Shown: piece by piece, positions 16,577 through 27,964 of the stretch
Position numbering within the stretch: position 1 is the first letter of the stretch
Layout: every line of letters begins with the position of its first letter
Assembly: GCF_964340395.1 (NCBI RefSeq)
Contig: NC_135552.1
Location: 18,294,681 to 18,358,680 of the forward strand
DNA: 64,000 nucleotides
Source: Glandiceps talaboti
Taxonomy: Eukaryota; Hemichordata; Enteropneusta; Spengelidae
Direction: 5' to 3'
Translations under genes and position numbers: made by a program
Notes under the pieces: generated by a model
Told to the model about the DNA's origin: nothing
Seen by the model: the letters and a program-made list of their open reading frames with translations, nothing else
Database searches by the model: none

Positions 16577-17761
16577 GTTCATGTCTGATCAAAGAAGTCC
16601 AAATTTTCAAGTAAAGTGTATGTGTGCTTTTTGCCCCTGGGCTGCTGCACATTGCCATTCTGTAAAAAGTGATATAAGCAGCTACATGATGCATGCATTA
16701 CTGTTCTTTGTTCTGTATCACCTTTCTACAAAGATTTGAAAGAAATCGGTCCCACTTAACTACCACAAAGTATGTACGATATGCAAAATATGGCTTGATT
16801 TTGGTAACTAATCCTGATGGTATGGTCAAAAGAATGTCTGTGCTGGGGGTTATGTGTCTATGTGTCACGATATTTGAGTTCTCCTGCAAATAGTGTTTTT
16901 ATGACAAATGTGATGGCCATTTGGTTAAATTTGATAATATTATGAAATAAAGGGACATGCATACGGCCCACACGTATGCCACCTTGTGTCAGGGGTATAA
17001 GAAATCGGCCATTGCAAGGGGATTGCATGTCAGAGATATGAATGTGCATGGGCAGACACATGGACGGATGGATGGATGGATGGACCGAACTCATTATTAG
17101 CTCCCATGTGGAACTAAATATATATACTATCGGAAAATTGACCAAGCTTCTTAACCTTACTCCATATACAAGAATGGCCTTATTTTAGCAGTTGACTCTG
17201 AACGTCTAAATAAAGGTTAAAGGCCAATGCCTTCAGAGCAACTAGCTTTCACCTGATAATCCGGGGTAGACACTTGAATGGAATCTGTATGTATCAGAGT
17301 TTGGGGGTATTGTTATTGACATATAATATGCCATCTTTATGCCAGCCTGAGGTTATAATGAAACCGGATAGTACATGTCAGATAAATAAATACCGTATTA
17401 TGGACACGATTGCCATTGCCCCCTCCCTTCTGCCCTACCGGGGGCTAACACAGGCAGATGGTTGGTTAGTTTGATACTACATGGTATGTAGCGGGGCATT
17501 TATTTGTTTACTTATTGAAAATTCATTCATTCATTCATTCATTCATTCATTCATTCATTCATTCATTCATTCATTCATTCATTCATTCATTCATTCATTC
17601 AGGCGACGAATCCTATGTTTATAGTAAATGTTCTGTATTCTCTGTATCGTTCACCCATTCATTTTCCCGCCCTCATCATTTCTGTTGATGTTCTATTGGA
17701 CAGTGTACATTTTACAGCGGAAACCGATCTTGCTAAGATAGACACAAAGTAAATAATATTG
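16574..17761 (+). repeat. Right copy of the ~1.2 kb direct duplication flanking the LINE
   Basis: 1188 bases matching 12084-13306. It starts at the end of the LINE poly(A) tail and ends at ...aataatattg, beyond which unique sequence (ttgttcgatgtc) begins. The empty site can be inferred as unique left edge, one copy, unique right edge. Confidence 0.95.
17521..17600. repeat. (ATTC)20 microsatellite, right copy
   Basis: 80 uninterrupted bases; the paired array in the left copy has 29 units. Confidence 0.97.
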
Positions 17762-17814
17762 TTGTTCGATGTCGTAGATCACACGCAATGGCGATAATAG
17801 TATCTTTGTTGAGT

Positions 17815-18886
17815 GGACATATTTATTTATTCCCAAGGATGACCTACGGGGCGAGTCCCATTTACAGGCTCCAACAATAAAATTGTACAAGACAAACACC
17901 ACAACATGTACAAACTGAAAGTGTACTTGATTGGGAAAACGGACAATAAACATAAACACCTGAAAATAAACACCTGGAATGAAAACAACGTATATCACAA
18001 TACAATATAAACACTTAAACTCATCAACTGAAAAGTCAAAACACATTAATATAACGAAGTAAAGTCTGAAAACATGGCATAGCGCTTAAAATATCAATCG
18101 ATGAATTACTCTGTACAGTTTCATTAAAACACCTCATGCTCCTAATCAAAGGTGTATTTACTAATATTTATGCGACTTTGCTTCTTCATAAAAACTGTCT
18201 GATTACGTGAAATTCGAGTTAGAGCATTGAAATGAAGCCTAGATAAAATGTAAGAACTATCATATAAACTATGATTAGCACATCTATGCAAAAACGTTAA
18301 AGCCAGTATTCTATGCCTGCTGTACAATGGTAACGATCCAAAAAAAAGGAACACAGTTCTATGTACTTGTTACTCATAATTTAGACCGGACTTATGACAT
18401 AAGTACGTTACAAACTTTTGTTGTACCCACTCAAGTCGGTTGATATTTGTTTGTTGCCAAGCGTTCCAAACAACGGAGCAATATTCAAGATAGCAATGAA
18501 CATGTGCTAAATATAATATTACAATAGTATTTATGTCATTGAATTCCCTACTATTTCGTTTAATAAAACCTAGCATTCTATAGGGCTCTACTACTGGTGA
18601 TGGATTGAATGTGATCAGTAAAACTTTAATTTGATGAAAGAGTAACCCCAAGATCTTTAACCTTATTTACTTTTGGCGAAGGTGTACCGGCTATTTTATA
18701 TTGCCAGTGCAATGGTACTCTCTTATTTGTGAATAAAATTACCGAACACTTATTTACATTTAAGCTTAAATTCCAGGTGGTACACCAATCTTGTAGGCGA
18801 TCTACATCTTCTTGGTGCAAAATACAATCAGAAGCAGTAGGAATAATCATCCTGTAAATCAAGATAGTGCAAACGCTGGAAGTTCC
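17815..18886 (-). pseudogene. Decayed Jockey/CR1-like LINE, 3' half of reverse transcriptase and 3' end
   Basis: Read on the minus strand, three frames carry consecutive pieces of one LINE protein. From 18862 down: SDCILHQEDVDRLQDWC, then WNLSLNVNKCSVILFTNK, then VNKVKDLGVTL; next, shifted, YRMLGFIKRNSREF and LEYCSVVWNAWQQTNI with a basic helix; then, after a stop, RRILALTFLHRCANHS-like text and SYILSRLHFNALTRISRNQT (18142-18354). These are the thumb and C-terminal signatures of Jockey/CR1-type reverse transcriptases. Just upstream, near 18850-18870, the text expected for the ADD box appears short by a few bases. The 3' end is probably at the gggaataaataaatatgtcc segment (minus strand, 17817-17836), which contains AATAAA repeats. 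The copy is broken by at least two frame changes and is not functional. Confidence 0.82.
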
Positions 18887-19596
18887 CTAAATTATACCCT
18901 GCAAGATCATCTGAGTAATGTAGAAGCGTCACGCTACTTTGAGTACAATTAAATGAACGCCCATATACTAGTATATTTTAACATGTCACAACAATAGGTT
19001 TAGTGTGTGTTTATGTTAGTCAGCTGGAAGTAGAGTTTCAGCCGCAGTAACTAGATTTCAGCATTTTAAATAAATTGCTCAAAGCTATCAGTAGAAAGAG
19101 AAAATTCAGCATCTAATTTGCTACAATATCCGTGTATTAATTAAAATAAAAATGAGTCATAAATATCACATATGATAACATTGTCTCCCAAGAAATTCCC
19201 CTCTTAAATTCTAGAGCACGAGAATGAATAACGAAAACATATGCTAGGACAATATTAATATATCTACATGAAAGATAATGTCAATCGTACAACAATGCAT
19301 TCTGGAAAAACGTAAGGACAAACTAAACAGTTGTTGAAAATGGCTGACGGTTGGAGCGGAATTAGCCCATTAAATGAGTGGTCGAGGCGCGAGGACATCC
19401 ATATCTTATCAAGTTCTTATCTTATTAGCGTACTTTTAAATATACTTTCCATAAGTAATCCTATATCTCTCTTGCTTATTCTAGTGAAGAGGAACACTTC
19501 AGTGATAACTCATCCAGACAGGTAATTACCAATTGGTGTTAAATTAGGTGTCGATACAGCGAAACACTATAACTTACAAAGGCTTAGCTGCAGTAC
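18887..19596. other. Unassigned AT-rich DNA
   Basis: The first 80 bases may still belong to the minus-strand LINE. No other gene or repeat was recognised. Confidence 0.5.
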
Positions 19597-19599
19597 TTA

Positions 19600-20070
19600 G
19601 GGGAGAATCATTTGATTTATGGGGGGGGGGGGTTATGGAGGAAGTAGGTATGGGAGCAAATTTCTTTTCCAGTCAGAGTGACAGCAATTTTTTTTCTATT
19701 GTCAGTCCTGCATCAATTTTCTTTTTCAAATGGAGTAGCAGTGCAATTTTTTTTTTAATTAGTCATTAAGTTTGTAATGCGTTGTTCATACCTATACCAC
19801 GTCACAATGGTTCACAACTGTACCTCTAAATAACTTGTTCTGTACAAGTAGAAGAATTAGCAGTTAGTATGAAAGACGTCTGTCTACCAACCATACTTCT
19901 GCTACTTAAATTTGTATGTACAAAATATGACTGGTAAAATATCCCTGAGGAGCTGACTGATCTCAAGCCATTACAGGATCAATTTTTTTTTCTGGTTCAC
20001 CTGGAAACAATTTTTTTTCCTCAAAATCCTCCATACCCCCCCCCCCCCCCGAAATCAAATGGTTCTCCCC
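19600..20070. mobile_element. Non-autonomous DNA transposon (MITE) with TTA duplication
   Basis: A 471-base element bounded by inverted ends. Left: ggggagaatcatttgattt, a long G run, then atggagga. Right, reversed: ggggagaaccatttgattt, a G run, then tatggagga. The trinucleotide TTA stands directly outside both ends (19597-19599 and 20071-20073). A three-base TTA duplication next to G-rich ends is the pattern of the PIF/Harbinger group, which is my inference. The interior holds poly(T) blocks and no transposase. Confidence 0.75.
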
Positions 20071-20073
20071 TTA

Positions 20074-22100
20074 TCAATCTTACACTGTCGGAAATCATGC
20101 AACTCAAAGATGGACAATCGTCTAAATTATAACAGCGCGCGGAAGACACATATTTGAGAAATTGTTTCCGTTTAATCCATAAACATGCAATAGAGAATTA
20201 AGACGGATGAGACTAGAGATTATCGCCAAGGAAACTTTCCTGAGTAGAAATATCTTTCAGTTGTACAACACATATACATGTATATGTTCTGTAATTCTAT
20301 GCCGTGTTTCTAACACGCTACTTGCAGGAAACAATAACTGCCTTCTAGCGATTTCAGTCTCGCTCGCATTCAAACACACAAATTACAATATATTGTCATC
20401 GGAGGATATCTTGGATAGTAACTCATACTCTGGGTATGTCTTGGTTGTAAATTAAATTCAGAATAAAATTACAATGTGATATTACAAAATGCCTTCAGGA
20501 AACGAAAAGCCACGCATTTGATATGATAAAGCAAAAAAAAACAACTGTAGGTCATTTGTCCTGACAAATATCATCCGATATCTAACTATAATGAAATTGT
20601 GAAAAAAAACCCGCAAAGGACTGCTGGCACGCAATGTCGTTGAATCGTATAATCATTAATAATCAATTTGTTATTTCATCATTCAAGTGAGAACAAACGT
20701 GTCAACAGACTGAATATTTTATGGGATCTGAAACCTATATCTCGATAGGAAACTATCCGACTGATTTCACATCGAATCACGAAGTTTTATTAGTGTTTAT
20801 GATGGTCTTCGGGCGTAATGATAATAAAATGGACACGATCAAAGAGAACTGGCTAGGTGGTTAACGTGACTTGTGAAGTGATGGAGGAAACTGTCAACGT
20901 AGTTGAGTAGAAGTCTTAAAGTAGTGTTGAAGAAATCGTCAAGTACAAACTAAATCGTCTTTATGTGAGAACATTATCGCAAGCCTTACGATTGAATGTC
21001 GATGGTCGTGTTTGAACAGCATGTATGATACGATTTTCGAGTACTTTCAAATTATGGGTACAATACACTTTCAAAAAAAAAGTGGCTTTAATCTTCATAA
21101 AATCTAAACATGCAAGGGATGCAAACTGATCAGGAATGATTCACACATGTCAAATGCTTGGAAGACGTTTATTGTCACATCTGACGAGGAGAGAGCGTTG
21201 CGGAGTAGAGGTTTCGTGAAGTAGGGCAACTGTGTCATTGTGTCTAAGGTGACATTCACCAATATTTCGTATGCCGTGCTGACTAATCGGGCTAATTTAG
21301 CCAACTGCAATCTTCCGAACAATATTCGGCTATAGACACATCATCGTCATTTTCAATTGACTGAGAAACATTCTGTTAAATTTAAATACATAGTCTAGTG
21401 TAATACACGTGTTGAATGGCTATTACTACGAACGAATCATTTATGGACTGAAATCTGAATATAAACATAATATGAATACCATCTTAAATACGTCTTCTTT
21501 TGAATTACAATGGCTTGTATTGTATTGCCAGCTTTTCTATTCTTTCACCAACAGATAAGGAGCACGTTTACTGCACTTTTCCATTAATCAATGGGTAAAA
21601 AAAACCTCTATGGTGACGGTAATGCATTGTCAACTTACCTGTTATGATGATACAGAACATCCCACACTCTTGAGAGTGAGTACAGTCAATCGATTTCAAA
21701 CTTAATTTGCAAACTCCCACCGTAATTATTTTTGCTTTTCTCGCAAACGAACACGCCTTTGAAGAATTAAAATACATGTTTAAATGCATTTAGCTGTTGA
21801 TATGCCGTAGAGGGCGATATAATGACTGAACAGTAGTGTAACTGATCATGACGCATACGTTTCTGTCAGATTCACATATTACACACGTACATTGTATTGA
21901 TAGACCTTAGAGGGGCGTCCTACATTTTTAGGGTATTTAAAGTTAAAACTATAAGCAGTAATACATATAGAGATAAAAAATTACCAAAACTGTGAGGTGA
22001 TTAACGTTGGAGGTTAGGATGTGTAACATACCATTTTAGGTTCACTTTGTGAGTGTGAATTTTTACATATTTTTCATAAAACATAAAGATCCGACATTTA
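20074..22100. other. Unassigned AT-rich DNA, 2 kb
   Basis: Short open frames on both strands without recognised motifs; no array or clear transposon end seen. Confidence 0.5.
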
Positions 22101-22472
22101 CTACAACTGCCGACATCAGACCGTGGACGAACGGAAACTGTAGCATTACGAACAAGCAAAGTGAACAACTGAATTGGATTAATAATGTTTGGCTCAGCAT
22201 GTTGGAACAGTGGAGACTTGTATTACATTCCATCATTTGATAAGAAAGAGTTTCATGACCACTTTACATAATAGTTCAAACTCACAAACATGTTTCCAGT
22301 TCCCCTGGCATTTCATGTACACATAAAGAGGCCATAAAACTGTTCTTATCGAACCATGGTGTGTAATACAAGTCGCTGTACTTTCGTAGCCAAGTGTTAT
22401 TAATCAAAATAATTTGTTTACTTTCCCTGTTTGTAACAGATTCTGTCCACGGTCGGATGTCGGTAGTTGTAC
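22101..22472. mobile_element. Foldback (palindromic) MITE, about 372 bp
   Basis: The outer ends pair closely: ctacaactgccgacatcaga at 22101 against the reverse complement of the bases ending at 22471, with about two mismatches in the first 26. Complementarity continues inward through gattaataa, gacttgtattaca (22214/22374) and gataagaa, up to a loop of roughly 40 bases near 22275-22313. Arms are about 170 bases and diverged. No coding capacity; transcripts would form a long hairpin. Confidence 0.75.
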
Positions 22473-24655
22473 AATGAATAATTCAATTCATAAAACTGAT
22501 TTGATAATAACAAAGAATGCATAGGCTGAGGGGTCGCATGTAAATTCAAGAAACATATCGGATGGAAATTCTGAAATGTTTCTGCTATAAAAATGAGTTT
22601 AAAAAATGCATATCTATATAAATATTATGGGTGAAGATAAATGAGGATTCTGTTTGTAGTATTTACACATATAGAAATCATGAATAAATTGCATGTACAT
22701 GCACTTTTAACACTCAGTGACATTGCATAATCCTAAGGCCATGTACGTGATAAGACTTCATTCGCGTCTTGCAAACCTTTATCAGATTTATCACTTTGAT
22801 GATGTCGGTGTAGCTATCCTGACCTTCTGTGGCGCCAAGTGATCATAAGTATGCTGTATACCGGAAATAACCACCACAACAACAGTCCGTAAATTTAGTC
22901 TTCGTCGAATGAATTGCCCTTGACATGCCATATTGAGGTTCGAGAAACAGATTATCCTGTCAAACATAGGTATTCGCCACCTGTCTTTGCTAAATTCTCT
23001 TCTGACAGAACAAATGTACATTAAGAGTTAGTTCCAATTTGCATTGTCAGCTCCGGTGACGAATGTTGGCAGTCAGTCCATGCACCCTCATCTACGGTGC
23101 GTTTGATTTTATAGGAGCTTCCAGTGATGACCATTGCTTTGCTGAAATTCCACATCCTTTAATATCACTTGACTATGGCTACATCCTGGTCACTACGTCT
23201 TTGACCTTCAATATTATACAACAAAGATTCCCCTCCCCGTTTCAATTGAATGTTATGACTGGGGAACATATTATCAGTTATTTTGAATTTTGCAATTGTC
23301 CGAAATGTCATTGCAAGGGTAACGTCACGGTTTATACTGCGACGTTCACCCTGATACTAAATTTTAGTACACCGTGTGACTGAAATGTCTAGCACTCGGT
23401 TTCATGTACACAATGTTTCAATCAATTAACCTTACCGACTTTACTATTCAAGGTCAATCCCTAAAGTATTTGTTGTCGTGACACAGATTGTTGTAAGTAT
23501 GATGTCATTTCCTGCAAGGCTTTCCCATAAACCCTTGCAGGAAATGACAGAAAACATGTAACATAACATAATATTTCAAAGTTGCGTAACTTACCAAGGT
23601 GCTATCTTATCAAATTTAAATTGATAGAAAGATTAATTACTGTAAAGTGTACTAAAGGCAGAAACAATCCTGGCTGGACTTTTCCTTTAAATCCACCAGT
23701 TGCCTCGAGAGTCAAATGATTTATTCGTCGGATGATTTGTCTACGACGCTGGGACTGTGAGTCTGTGGGGACAATCAAATTTCATTTATTTCATTATCCC
23801 ACGAGTTTCCAATTATCCAGAGTCGTGTAGGTGCGTCACTGGCTCAGTATCCTGTCAGTACAGAAATCTTAAACAATGCGAAAATAAATACATGTTACAA
23901 ACCTACAGCGGTGGAAGAGGTACATACCAGCTAATTACATCCAAAGTTCTCGTAACTTACCTTAAAACCCATATTTTATTAAATTCTCATTCCCAACAAG
24001 GTATCGTAAAGAGCGTGAATTCGAGCAGTGTGCGTGATTGTTATAACTCCATCATTAAAGTGTGTTCCCTTTTGACAGAATGTTACTTTATTATACAGTT
24101 CTATAAGCCATCCTGCCCATGAAGGTATTGCCGGCAACACGTGGGAGACGGCAAAACTTTCAGCCAATCAGTCGTCGCGTCATCTCCGATTACCAAATTT
24201 ATTTGGCTTTCCAAGGCATTATTCGTTCGTTATAAATCATACGCAAACGTACGCAACAGACTATCAGTTGAATTTTGTATTACTCCAGTTTATTCAGATA
24301 TTTTCGCCATGAATATAGACTCATTTCGCATGAATATAAATTACACTTGAGATTTCATCAAGTAACACAAGGTTACACACTAATTTGTATTTCTGAACCC
24401 CTTGAGTCATGGGTATTGCTGATGAACATTACATACATATATGTGCCATCTATTTTACCGTAGTACAGATGTCAAGTGGTCTTTGTGTTACATATGTATC
24501 CAGTGTATACACTCATTTGAATGAGATGTAGTCTGGTATATAACGAAACTTAATGTTTGTCAGAACTAAGAAGATGGTCTAAATCTGAATCAACTTTTGC
24601 CAAGTAACTAGGTGATCCAAATAGTATTTCTCATTGATAAGATATATTTAAGATT
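22473..24655. other. Unassigned DNA with one strong hairpin
   Basis: Two plus-strand open frames of 106 and 121 codons (23063-23383, 23757-24122) show no recognised domain. The only structure I could support is the hairpin at 23503-23549. Confidence 0.5.
23503..23549. repeat. Perfect 17-bp stem hairpin
   Basis: tgtcatttcctgcaagg (23503-23519) is followed after 13 bases by its exact reverse complement (23533-23549). No T run follows, so this is not a bacterial-type terminator; it may be a small palindrome left by a mobile element. Confidence 0.85.
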
Positions 24656-24659
24656 GTGA

Positions 24660-25058
24660 GACATACATACATACATACATACATACATACATACATACAT
24701 ACATACATACATACATACATACATACATACATACATACATACATACATACACACATACATACATACATACATACATACATACATACATACATACATACAT
24801 ACATACATACATACATACATACATGCATGCATACATACATACATACATACATACATACATACATACATACACACACATACATACATACATACATACATAC
24901 ATACATACATACATACATACATACATACATGCATACACCAATCCACACACACAAACATACATACATACATACATACATACATACATACATACACATACAT
25001 ACATACATACATACATACATACATACACACACACACATACATACATACATACATACAT

Positions 25059-25093
<35 letters not shown>

Positions 25094-25162
25094 TACATAC
25101 ATACATACATACATACATACATACATACATACATACATACATACATACATACATACATACAT
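24660..25162. repeat. (ACAT)n microsatellite, about 500 bp
   Basis: Long ACAT array with a few ACAC, GCAT and other variant units (for example 24824-24831 and 24930-24955). The open frames of up to 193 codons across it on both strands encode only Tyr-Val-Cys-Met or Ile-His-Thr-Tyr repeats and are artefacts of the array. Confidence 0.97.
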
Positions 25163-25810
25163 GACATATAAGACATAGTGTTCATTAGAATGGTATGTTT
25201 GTGGACTTTCACTTCAAAACGTCTACAGTACTGTAACTCATTACGTAAAAGTATGTAGATAATTCAGTTACAATGAATAACCACGTCACCGTGATTTCAT
25301 CTAAATGGTGACAAGGTGTATACATTTGACAGCTACGTTCACCCACTGAACAAATACTGCGATTCGAAGTGTTAAGTCTGGTGTACCTTGCCTACAGCCA
25401 CTATATAGTGTTGACCTGCAGTAAGCAAGTACGCATACTATAATAACACTGTGTTGGCAGACTTCTTTACATCTTGCAAACGTGAATTATTAACCCATCT
25501 TGGGAGGCATACTATAAGATTGAAAGGACCACCGTATACAATGATTTATTCATTTTTATGTAAACTTGGTGAATATAATCCCGACCAACTAATCTCCTCA
25601 TATCATTGATATGCCGACATTCGTTGATGACTTGGTTCTTAGCACACACCAAGGACACCTAGGGGATACGATACGACTTTTTTTTTGTGAAGTAAAATAG
25701 ACGAATACCTATAGCTAGTTAAACATGTCGTCTTGCCACATGAAGCTATTTATACCATGCACGAGCCAAGTTGAAGCAAAAATTATGGAATATATATACT
25801 CTGATCGTTC

Positions 25811-25864
25811 CACGTCACGACAACGCTCGTCTATGTCACGACAACACGTGTCTACGTCACTGGT
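25811..25864. repeat. 21-bp tandem repeat with ACGTCA motifs, about 2.5 units
   Basis: Units run acgtcacgacaacgctcgtct, atgtcacgacaacacgtgtct, acgtcac (positions 25811-25864, each written separately). ACGTCA is the core of cAMP-response-type elements, but no promoter is evident. Confidence 0.65.
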
Positions 25865-25990
25865 TCTGTTGTGTTCGAAATGAGTCAAAACTTTCAAAAT
25901 TGCCATTGCTTTCTCCAATTTTTCTTTGATATTATTGGTGCTGGTATAATTATGTTATTTGTCAAATTTTTCTTCATTCAGCCGGAAAAT

Positions 25991-26058
25991 AGTGATGACC
26001 TAAAGGTTGTCACTACGATCGCTAGACGAGTAGTGACAAAGGCCCTCGTCAGGTCACT
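25991..26058. repeat. Imperfect hairpin, about 68 nt
   Basis: ttgtcactac (26007-26016) pairs exactly with gtagtgacaa (26030-26039). Further out, agtgatgacct pairs with aggtcact (26051-26058) across a bulge. Size and shape are in the small-RNA-precursor range, but nothing shows transcription. Confidence 0.55.
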
Positions 26059-27917
26059 CGTACTTTCCTTGGTTGTAGTAGAAACATATTGTTTTGGGGA
26101 TTAACATCTAATTAGTTTCAAGACTGGTTTTGACTCGTTTTGACTTCTGGTTTGGGCCTACACTGTACATTTTTAATTATCAGTGTCAAAATTGTAGCAA
26201 CAGAAATATTCTGAGTGGAAATTTTAATCACAAAATCTGAAATCAGTTATACCTTTTTATTACAAAAATCTAAAGTCGTTCGCACGGAAGGTATTCGGTT
26301 TACTGGTTATTACTTGTACATACATTTCCATATAGATAGCTTGCCACTCACTAATCACACCTTAATAGCCAAGGTTGGCGCCGTTCATCCTACTCACGTT
26401 ATGATCTCACAAAACACATACAAAAAGTGCACAAAATATGCATGGTAGATTTTATTGAAACAAAACTAGAGGAATCACATTGACTTGTGAAAACCTACTT
26501 CGAACCCTGTTCTACAGAGCATAATATTGTAACATTAACATACAGCAAAATAGTATAGTAATGATGATAACAAGTTTTACAGGTGAGGCAGAGGTACGAG
26601 TGACAACAGCGTGTAATTCAGAACGAATTAAGGGTGAAAGAGGGTGAGTACATCGATATTTAATCTTCATCAAAATATGAACAATCAAGACAGTATAATG
26701 AGAACATAATTGAAAATTGTACAGGAGACGATTACCATACTATAATATACATCGAACAACAGAATCATGTTGAACTCCCATTATGTGAGGCCTGAGGAAA
26801 TTGGTTTGACCTTTCTGTGATGTATTTCTTTTTTTTTCTTTTTAAAAAAAATCAAAATACGGTGCTTTAACAGTTAGGTCATTATTATGTATTGACGGGT
26901 TTTACATACTATGCTTTGTGTAGTCATTGTACTAGCAGTAAAAACGAAAGTACTTTACACGTGAAACTATTGGGGGCATACATCACTCAGGAACCAACAG
27001 GTGGATTTCTATGCCATCTTCCTATATTATCCTCTGAACGTATGTGGTGGTCCGGTCCAACCTTGATTAATCGTCATTCATAGCGGATATCTCAAAATCT
27101 GCATGATCAAACAATTTGACAGGTATGGTAATCGATGTGAAACAAAAGTGACAAGTGTGCCAAAGAAATCCTAGTGCTTCGAAACATAAACTAACAGTAA
27201 TTCCTTTAAATGTCACTTTCTTAATGAACGTTTACGTCAATACTTTCTGAAATCGTCAACTCTTAAGAGAAAAAGAGAGGTCCTCTTGTAAATCAGGTGT
27301 GCAGAAGTCAGTTGTTTCCATTCGCTCGGCGGTAAAGGTTCCTGAACGGCTGGGGTTTAGTTTGTCGGCATTGGTTTCATGGAGATGAAATACTAGTTAT
27401 CCCTTCATGCTGTCATATATGAATTTGCATATAGATTTTAAGAGACAGGTGCTTTGTTTTGTTATCGGGTTGCACGTTGATTCCGGTGTTACACACTGTG
27501 AAAAGCACGTTGTTGTGGACTCTAAACGTGGTACACTGAACACTAGTTATCAACCTACAAGGCTCAGGTGTTGTACATATTGCATTTTAGTTTGGACTTT
27601 CTAACCAGGGTACACCACTTCAACTGCACGTGATATGTTGGTATAAAGTAACGTTAGTATATATACTTGACACGTTGAATTTGGATGCAAAGTCGATGAT
27701 GCGACGATAAGTCGTGACGTCATTTGACCCCACAACCAGTCAACACAATTCTACTGTTATTTGTGTCTGCGATCCAGAAGCAAAAGTTTTTTTTCAGGTA
27801 TGTAAATACATATTTTGTTTATATTTCTCCATCATAGTGGTCACAGCCGTCAAGGACGTATTTGACTACACACACACCTAAGCATTGTACATAAAGTCAA
27901 CGAGGCCACCAACTCAC

Positions 27918-27964
27918 CATTACACCTGATGATCCTTCTGATGAAACGGGCCGTAGTGTAAATG
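27918..27964 (+). ncRNA. Hammerhead-ribozyme-like motif, probably from a retroelement
   Basis: The conserved core is present in order: CTGATGA (27926-27932), a short stem II region (27933-27942), GAAAC (27943-27947), a five-base loop, and GTA (27953-27955), which would put the cleavage site after A27955. Stem I is formed by cattacac (27918-27925) and gtgtaaatg (27956-27964): six contiguous pairs, then two more past a bulged A. Stem III is the minimal two pairs (AC with GT). Minimal hammerheads of this form are known in Penelope-like elements and related small repeats. Stem II is poor, with at most two pairs and no G-C closing pair, so this copy may be inactive. No Penelope coding remnant was seen nearby. 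Confidence 0.4.

Larger units (their letters stand above)
25163..27917. other. Unassigned AT-rich DNA
   Basis: No gene recognised. Contains a short 21-bp tandem repeat and an imperfect hairpin, listed separately. Confidence 0.5.

Noticed and set aside
23757-24122. 121-codon plus-strand frame
   Set aside because: GTG start, no motif, no neighbouring exon signal I could defend.
24608-25212. Open frames of up to 193 codons over the ACAT array
   Set aside because: They exist on both strands and several frames and encode only four-residue repeats, so they follow from the tetranucleotide.
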